From assembly GCA_031283385.1 (NCBI GenBank), contig JAITBW010000131.1, positions 1 through 9,444 of the forward strand: a DNA stretch of 9,444 nucleotides, read 5' to 3'. The DNA is from Nitrososphaerota archaeon (GTDB lineage: Archaea; Thermoproteota; Bathyarchaeia; Bathyarchaeales; Bathycorpusculaceae). The notes beneath the pieces were generated by a model. It was given only the letters and a program-made list of their open reading frames with translations, searched no databases and was not told the DNA's origin. The translations under genes and the position numbers were made by a program. Below are positions 5,203 to 9,444 of the stretch, piece by piece (positions within the stretch are counted from its first letter, which is position 1; each line of letters begins with the position of its first letter).

Positions 5203-6141
5203 TTGAGTGATAAAGATTCACCAAAACCACCACAAAGAGCAGAAAAGTGTCTTGAATGTGGAAGCGACAATTTAGTACACGACTATGACACTGGAGAAAC
5301 TGTCTGTGGAGACTGCGGTCTAGTGTTATATGAACAAATGATGGATAAAGGTCCAGAATGGCGCGCGTTTACACAAGAGGAAAAAGCCTCCAGAAGCCGT
5401 GTTGGTGTTCCAACATCATATTCAGTTCATGATAAAGGCTTATCAACAGCAATAAGTCAAGTAGACAGAGATGCCTTTGGAAGAAAACTGCCCCTATCCA
5501 CAAGACTGCAAATGTGGCGACTGCGAAAATGGCAAATTCGAAGCAGAGTACACTCATCTGTTGACAGAAATCTTGCGCAGGCAATGGCAGAGCTAGATCG
5601 TTTATCAGATAAAGTCTACATGCCTCCGCCAATTAAAGAAAAAGCAGCTATAATATACAGAAAAGCTTTAGATAAAGGTCTTGTGCGAGGCAGATCCATA
5701 GCGGCCATAGCTGCAGCGTCTCTATATGCTGCCTGTCGTGGAAGTGGAACACCTCGTACATTGCGAGAAATTGCTGATGCAAGTCTTGTTGCTAAAAAAG
5801 ATGTAGCAAGATGCTACAGATTACTACTGCGAGAACTTGAAGTACACATGCCCATAGCAGATCCATTAACATATGTATCAAAGATTGCAGAGAAAACAGG
5901 CATATCTGGAAAAACGCAGGGAGCCGCTATAAATATACTTAGAGATGCCAGGCGAAAGAGAGCGGCAGCAGGTAAAGATCCCATGGGACTCGCAGCTGCA
6001 GCCTTATACATTGCGTGTCTGCAAAGTAACGAAAAGAAAACCCAAAAAGACATAGCTGAAGCTGCAGGGGTAACAGAAGTTACTGTTCGAAATCGCTATA
6101 AAACTCTTAAAAAGCAGTTAAACCTGGAATTGCCAGACTAA
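5203..6141 (+). CDS. tfb: Transcription initiation factor B (TFB/TFIIB)
   Basis: A 312-residue TFB, full length. It bridges TBP-bound promoter DNA and RNA polymerase and helps set the start site. Domains in order: N-terminal zinc ribbon with Cys16, Cys19, Cys35, Cys38; B-reader region with PEWRAF (51-56) and GLSTAIS (79-85); cyclin-like repeat 1 (about 115-210); repeat 2 (about 216-308) with the BRE-contacting helix-turn-helix TQKDIAEAAGVTEVTVRNRY (280-299). The start is TTG at 5203, supported by AAAGGAG (5187-5193) at 9 nt spacing; the next in-frame ATG would remove the zinc ribbon. The gene stands alone, convergent with the zinc-ribbon/aIF1 unit. The palindromic TATA box and the direct repeat upstream may control it. 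Many archaea carry several TFBs; this one has no visible missing parts. Confidence 0.97.
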   Translation: MSDKDSPKPPQRAEKCLECGSDNLVHDYDTGETVCGDCGLVLYEQMMDKGPEWRAFTQEEKASRSRVGVPTSYSVHDKGLSTAISQVDRDAFGRKLPLSTRLQMWRLRKWQIRSRVHSSVDRNLAQAMAELDRLSDKVYMPPPIKEKAAIIYRKALDKGLVRGRSIAAIAAASLYAACRGSGTPRTLREIADASLVAKKDVARCYRLLLRELEVHMPIADPLTYVSKIAEKTGISGKTQGAAINILRDARRKRAAAGKDPMGLAAAALYIACLQSNEKKTQKDIAEAAGVTEVTVRNRYKTLKKQLNLELPD

Positions 6142-6149
6142 AATAGTCA

Positions 6150-6165
6150 CAGCTTTTTTTTAATT
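6150..6165 (+). terminator. T-rich terminator after tfb
   Basis: A run of eight T followed by AATTTT begins about 10 nt after the tfb stop. T-tracts of this kind suffice for archaeal termination. A short A5T6 stretch at 6170-6180 near the end of the convergent gene may serve the other strand. Confidence 0.55.
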
Positions 6166-6178
6166 TTCCAAAAATTTT

Positions 6179-6397
6179 TTATTCTTTTTTGTCAACAGAA
6201 TCAGAAGTTTCTTCTAGTTCCATAACAATTAAGCCATTATATCCGCAATCATCACAAACATAAGATTTAGGAGTTAACCATAAATCAAGACCAGTAGATA
6301 AGTGAATATTAGGACTAGCACATCTTGGACAAAAAATTTGAGAAGGCTTTCTATGTTTTACGTTTTTGAAAACTTCGCTAAACCCAAACATTTTCAT
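6179..6397 (-). CDS. Small zinc-ribbon protein next to aIF1
   Basis: 72 residues from ATG 6397. A single C4 zinc ribbon is formed by FCPRC (Cys23, Cys26) and VCDDC (Cys48, Cys51), separated by PNIHLSTGLDLWLTPKSY, and the tail is acidic. It resembles short single-ribbon proteins widespread in TACK archaea, with 'CPRC.S..I.LS..LD.WLTP..Y.C..CGY' as the core; the function is unknown, though nucleic acid or ribosome binding is plausible. Start choice is uncertain: TTG 6418 (79 residues) has no ribosome binding site; ATG 6397 has GGTG 7 nt upstream; ATG 6391, two codons later, begins MFGF, a natural-looking N-terminus. It follows the aIF1 stop by about 30 nt and is probably cotranscribed with it. 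Confidence 0.8.
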   Translation of the reverse strand: MKMFGFSEVFKNVKHRKPSQIFCPRCASPNIHLSTGLDLWLTPKSYVCDDCGYNGLIVMELEETSDSVDKKE

Positions 6398-6427
6398 CCC
6401 ACAACACCAAGATTTCAATAAAAAAGA

Positions 6428-6745
6428 TTATTGGAGCTCAATATTTTCTTGTGGATAACCGGTTTTAATCAAGAATTCGCGCACTCTATCACGATGGTCG
6501 CCTTGGAGCATTATCTGCCCATTTTTATGCGTTCCACCACATGCACAATAGCCCTTCAATTTTTGCGCCATATTTTGCAAATTTGAAGTTTTATCATCAA
6601 CACCATCAATTATTGTGGTGGGTCTACCAAATTTTCGGGTCTCTAACCGTATACGAATTCTCTGTTGCTCTTTTTCAATTTCCCCGCAAACACATAAGTC
6701 GTTTGGAAGACCACACGTTGAACAAACTTCAGCCATGATACTCAT
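6428..6745 (-). CDS. sui1: Translation initiation factor aIF1 (SUI1 homologue)
   Basis: An aIF1/SUI1 protein of 105 residues from the preferred start. It acts on the small ribosomal subunit in start-codon selection. Near the N-terminus is the Cys cluster of archaeal members, Cys8-x2-Cys11-x6-Cys18-x-Cys20 (EVCSTCGLPNDLCVC). The SUI1 fold follows: RIRIRLETRKFGRPTTIIDG, then the GYCACGGTHKNGQIMLQGDH core and REFLIKTGYP at the end. A longer open frame begins at 6802, but a strong TATA box at 6773-6766 lies inside it, so the upstream Met codons at 6802 and 6766 cannot be in the mRNA. ATG 6745 is 25 bp from the box centre, implying a leaderless message; ATG 6736 (MAEVC) is the alternative. The zinc-ribbon gene follows. 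Confidence 0.93.
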   Translation of the reverse strand: MSIMAEVCSTCGLPNDLCVCGEIEKEQQRIRIRLETRKFGRPTTIIDGVDDKTSNLQNMAQKLKGYCACGGTHKNGQIMLQGDHRDRVREFLIKTGYPQENIELQ

Positions 6746-6765
6746 AAACTGATTATTATTTGACA

Positions 6766-6773
6766 TATATAAA
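6766..6773 (-). promoter_or_regulatory. aIF1 TATA box with BRE, leaderless promoter
   Basis: Minus-strand TTTATATA, directly preceded by a GAAAC-containing purine-rich stretch suited to a BRE. Its centre is about 25 bp from ATG 6745, the classic spacing for a leaderless archaeal mRNA. Confidence 0.7.
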
Positions 6774-6874
6774 AGTTTCAAAATCAATACAGCAAACGAC
6801 AAAACTAAAACAGCAGGTAACTAAAAAACTGTAACGAAGCCTAAAAGCTATGCCTGCTAATTAACTCAAGAACC

Positions 6875-6886
6875 TTTTTAAAATTT
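6875..6886 (+). promoter_or_regulatory. TATA box of the membrane-protein gene, leaderless
   Basis: TTTTTAAAATTT with its TTTTAAAA core centred about 25 bp before ATG 6905. No ribosome binding site precedes the ATG, so the transcript is probably leaderless. Confidence 0.6.
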
Positions 6887-6904
6887 AGTTACATCGTAAA
6901 GCGT

Positions 6905-7429
6905 ATGAGTATAAAATTTGCCGTGGGGGCTACTTGGAAGTGTAAACGTTTTTGGACATGGACACTTGCAGGCATAATTATCTATTTAATTCCTGTAGCA
7001 ATTCGTTATGCAACAGGCAGCATAGTTATACCCTTTCTTAACTGGCCAGGTTACTGGATTGGTCATTTTATTCCAGGCAACTTGTTAGAGAAAATTTTAG
7101 TAAACATGTTCTTTCCAGGCGCAGCAGGAGCTATAGCAGGCGAAGTTTTTACAGGATATTACCTTAAACAGTCTTTAACCATAAAAAGTAAATACCTATC
7201 AAGACTTGCAGGTGCAATGCTTTTCGTTTCAGCATGGTCACTTTTTCAGTTTTGGGGATACCAACTCGCAATTTACATGCCATTCTCCCCAAGCAGCAAC
7301 CTCTTTGAAAGCTACTACGTCTTTCCTCTAAACTATATTATAGCGGCATGCTCAATTTTTACGCCAACAATAATTTATGCCATAAAAAACGTTACCATAC
7401 ATATCAGCCAGTTAATTAAAGGCTCATAG
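6905..7429 (+). CDS. Integral membrane protein, about four helices, unknown function
   Basis: 174 residues, family not recognised. Hydrophobic segments lie at about 17-36, 64-84, 101-123 and 141-160. The first is preceded by Lys/Arg (WKCKRFW), suggesting the N-terminus faces the cytoplasm. A Pro/Gly/aromatic-rich stretch (NWPGYWIGHFIPGN, 46-59) lies between helices 1 and 2, and a Gly/Ala-rich PGAAGAIAGE (71-80) sits in helix 2. No catalytic motif or transporter signature is visible. The ATG is supported by a TATA box exactly one start-site distance upstream. It shares a divergent 160-bp promoter region with aIF1 and ends only 5 nt from the end of the convergent kelch gene, so there is no space for a separate terminator. 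Confidence 0.75.
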   Translation: MSIKFAVGATWKCKRFWTWTLAGIIIYLIPVAIRYATGSIVIPFLNWPGYWIGHFIPGNLLEKILVNMFFPGAAGAIAGEVFTGYYLKQSLTIKSKYLSRLAGAMLFVSAWSLFQFWGYQLAIYMPFSPSSNLFESYYVFPLNYIIAACSIFTPTIIYAIKNVTIHISQLIKGS

Positions 7430-7434
7430 TAAAT

Positions 7435-8640
7435 CTATAACAAATTATTTTTCCGCTTCTTCTTTAAGAAAAGTAAGCCAAATATAATAACGCCAACTGT
7501 TAGAGCTAAAATGGTTACAGTGATATATGTTGTATAGTTTTTAGATGCAGGTTCAGAAGTGAGTGGGATGGAACTGTAGCCTATAGGTACATATTGCTCA
7601 TTTACAGCGGTGGGGATAAATGGTTGTGAAGGGAGGTGTATGTATATTAATTCGCCATCAGGTCCTGTTGTTGGAGTTCTTTTTGGCATATTTTCCCAGC
7701 TTATGTCAAGAATTCCGCCGATTACATATAAAACGTCATCGACAACTGCCATGCCGAAATGTGTTCTAGCTGTAGGCATAGCTTTAGCAGTTAACCAAGT
7801 ATTTTTTTCAGGATCATAGACATGATTAGTGGGTAAAGCATCGAAATTAGTAATGCCAGGAGTCATTATGCCTTGAACGTAAACTCTTTTAGGGGCATAA
7901 ATGCCAGTTGTTGCACTAGCCGCGCCATAGCATAGCAAAAAGTCAGCTTCTGCACCTTCGCGCCATGCATCAGTTTTTGGATCATAAATTATAACGTACG
8001 TATGAAGTTCACTACCACGTAGAGGAATGTATGTGACAACGATTTTGTTATCTACAACAGCGGAATGCACAGATGTAATAAGAGGCTGTGGCATACGGGC
8101 TTTAGTTGTCCAAGAGTCCGTAGAGGGATTGTACATAAATAGGTCATAGCTGGTTATGACAAAAATTTTTCCATCAATAACGTGAGCTTTTAGGAAAACG
8201 TCGTTAAATGGCATAGCAGTTTTAGTACTCCAACTATCCGTGGTTATATCGTAAACATCATTTGTTCCACATAACCCATTAGAGCTCGCTCCGCCTATGC
8301 AGTAAATTTTATCTTGATAAGCAGCTATAGCAAAGCTAGCTCTATATGTAGGTGTAGGAGCTAAAGTAGTCCACGTGTCAGTCACTGGATCATAGCATTC
8401 ATTAGTAGTAACACAAAAATTGGAGTATCCATCATATAACTCTGAAGTATACCCGCCAATAGCATAAATTTTACCCTCTACTGCGATAACCCCTAAATCA
8501 TATCGCGCTTGACCCATTGAAGCCCGTGCATTCCAAGAGTCCGTCACTAATTCTGATGAGGCTGATGTATAGTTAATTGTTGTTATAAATGGTCCGTTTA
8601 TGAAAAAGAGAATGAGTATAGAGACGAAAAGTTTGTTCAT
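7435..8640 (-). CDS. Secreted, membrane-anchored kelch-repeat protein
   Basis: 401 residues. A signal peptide (about 1-27) leads into kelch repeats spanning about 36-350, with units of the form (Y)D-x2-TD-x-W ... MP ... A.VVD.KIY.IGG: TDSW (33-36), TDTW (87-90), TDSW (134-137), TDSW (174-177), TDAW (223-226), KNTW (279-282); a beta-propeller of about six blades is likely. The ending NEQYVPIGY (347-355) recurs in the neighbouring paralogue. A membrane helix (about 372-392) and the basic KKKRKNN tail anchor it, leaving the propeller outside. The ligand is unknown; surface adhesion or glycan binding is possible. The ATG overlaps the upstream kelch pseudogene's stop (ATGA), pointing to former translational coupling. 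No strong ribosome binding site precedes it. Confidence 0.9.
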   Translation of the reverse strand: MNKLFVSILILFFINGPFITTINYTSASSELVTDSWNARASMGQARYDLGVIAVEGKIYAIGGYTSELYDGYSNFCVTTNECYDPVTDTWTTLAPTPTYRASFAIAAYQDKIYCIGGASSNGLCGTNDVYDITTDSWSTKTAMPFNDVFLKAHVIDGKIFVITSYDLFMYNPSTDSWTTKARMPQPLITSVHSAVVDNKIVVTYIPLRGSELHTYVIIYDPKTDAWREGAEADFLLCYGAASATTGIYAPKRVYVQGIMTPGITNFDALPTNHVYDPEKNTWLTAKAMPTARTHFGMAVVDDVLYVIGGILDISWENMPKRTPTTGPDGELIYIHLPSQPFIPTAVNEQYVPIGYSSIPLTSEPASKNYTTYITVTILALTVGVIIFGLLFLKKKRKNNLL

Positions 8641-9353
8641 GTTGCCACTACAGTTGTTTTTCTTTTTCTTGTTATGTAGAAAAATAGTGGTGTAATAATG
8701 CAGATTATTAGAATAGTTATAGCTATAGCAGTTTTAGCTAAAATAGACATAGACGCTGCTGCTGTTGGTTTAGGTTCGGATGTAGGAGAATTAAATGAGT
8801 CGGAAGGCGTGGGGTTAACAGTTGAATGTTGTATTGCATCAAAGTAGCCTATAGGTATGTATTGTTCATTTAAAGCTAAAGGCGTGCCACGGATAGATGC
8901 GCCGCCAATGGCATATAATATGTCATCAACAACAGCTACGCCAAAATTCTGTCTACTTGAAGGCATAGGATTACCTCTTGCCCAAGTATCAGTTGCAAGA
9001 TCATACACTTTGTTATTGTTTTGTAATCCTAAAATGTAAACTCTCTGAGGAGCATAAACACCCGATGTCGCTCCAGCATCACCATTACCAGATGTAATAG
9101 TAGTCTCAGCTTTCTCTCCAATCTACTCATCAGTTATTGGGTCATATATCGTAATCTTCATTGAACCTTCCCATCCAGCCACTGTGGGAAAATCTTGAAC
9201 GCCTGACTGTGTAAGAATGTTACCAGCATATACTATCTTGTCATCTACAACAGCAGATACACATTCAGCAAAAGACAGAGGAGGATCAGACTTGTTAGTC
9301 CAAATATCTGTAACTGGATCATACCTCAGTAGTTCCGAAAGTGTTTTGAACCG
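8637..9353 (-). pseudogene. Broken kelch-repeat paralogue (nonsense codon, 5' end lost)
   Basis: Read through in one frame, this encodes the C-terminal half of a kelch protein like its downstream neighbour: RYDPVTDIW, AVVDDKIVY, IYDPITDE, TAG (9125-9123), IGEKAETTI, GVYAPQRVY, VYDLATDTW, AVVDDILYAIGG, NEQYIPIGY, a membrane helix and a KRK tail. The stop falls where the intact sister has Trp226 in TDAWREGAE, so a single TGG-to-TAG change explains it. Upstream, kelch similarity fades at about 9335 and the frame closes with TAA (9356-9354), so the signal peptide and early blades are missing. The part after the TAG has no ribosome binding site before its GTG at 9008. The stop at 8639-8637 overlaps the intact gene's ATG. 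TAG readthrough cannot be excluded, but the missing 5' end argues for decay. Confidence 0.75.
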
Positions 9354-9368
9354 TTAACGCTAAATTGA

Positions 9369-9417
9369 GAACCATACCTTGTTGACTATTGTCCAGAAGG
9401 TCAACAAAATATGGTTC
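9369..9417. repeat. 18-bp-arm inverted repeat at the kelch breakpoint
   Basis: GAACCATACCTTGTTGAC (9369-9386) and GTCAACAAAATATGGTTC (9400-9417) are inverted copies with 16 of 18 positions matching, around a 13-nt spacer. An 8-bp palindrome CGTTAACG lies beside it at 9352-9359. The block directly follows the point where kelch similarity stops, so it may be one end of an inserted element or a MITE-like hairpin. A frame open from the window edge (9444 to TGA at 9319, minus) crosses it but is not recognisable. Confidence 0.55.
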
Positions 9418-9444
9418 ACGGTATAAATAGAAGTCTAATGTGGC

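Noticed and set aside
6812..6858. Inverted repeat AGCAGG/CCTGCT between the aIF1 and membrane-protein promoters
   Set aside because: Six-bp arms 35 nt apart are within chance expectation.
9319..9444. 41-codon minus-strand frame open at the window edge
   Set aside because: It is too short and unrecognised, runs through the inverted repeat, and ends out of frame inside the kelch remnant; it is kept only as part of the breakpoint finding.

Overview
The window looks archaeal, most likely from an uncultured TACK lineage such as Bathyarchaeia (the lineage is an inference). The grounds are a transcription factor B gene, an archaeal SUI1/aIF1 with an N-terminal Cys cluster, an unspliced tRNA-Gln(UUG) without encoded CCA, TATA boxes placed about 25 bp before start codons, several leaderless starts, and secreted kelch proteins with an 'NEQY(V/I)PIGY' ending. 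The sequence is AT-rich. Apart from the two edges it reads as ordinary chromosome with small, mostly single-gene or two-gene transcription units.

Layout. The left edge (1-62, minus) holds the first 20 codons of a zinc-ribbon protein resembling transposase N-termini. Next on the minus strand come a membrane-anchored HtrA-like serine protease followed by a metallo-beta-lactamase-fold hydrolase (892-2034 and 266-862), a YkgJ-type Cys-cluster protein (2130-2507), and a two-gene unit: a previously hidden 49-residue Cys-rich protein (2803-2952) coupled to a 77-residue protein that may have an Sm-like fold (2564-2797). purC lies on the plus strand (3319-4017) and ends in a clear hairpin plus T-tract terminator. 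A YfcE/MJ0936-type phosphodiesterase (4123-4668) and tRNA-Gln (4846-4917) follow on the minus strand. TFB is on the plus strand (5203-6141), with a 13-bp direct repeat in its leader. aIF1/SUI1 (6428-6745) and a small zinc-ribbon protein (6179-6397) form a minus-strand information-processing unit convergent with tfb. A four-helix membrane protein of unknown function (6905-7429) runs into a secreted kelch-repeat protein (7435-8640). Upstream of that, overlapping it by ATGA, lies a broken kelch paralogue (8637-9353) with an in-frame TAG where its sister has Trp, and a lost 5' end next to an 18-bp-arm inverted repeat at the window edge.

No defence system, CRISPR array or complete mobile element is visible. 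The most interesting items are the hidden small Cys-rich gene and its partner, the decaying kelch duplicate with its breakpoint, the repeat in the tfb leader, and an abrupt reversal of strand composition (plus strand A/C-rich at about 1440-2500, G/T-rich at about 4020-5060) that overrides codon choice in the genes it crosses.
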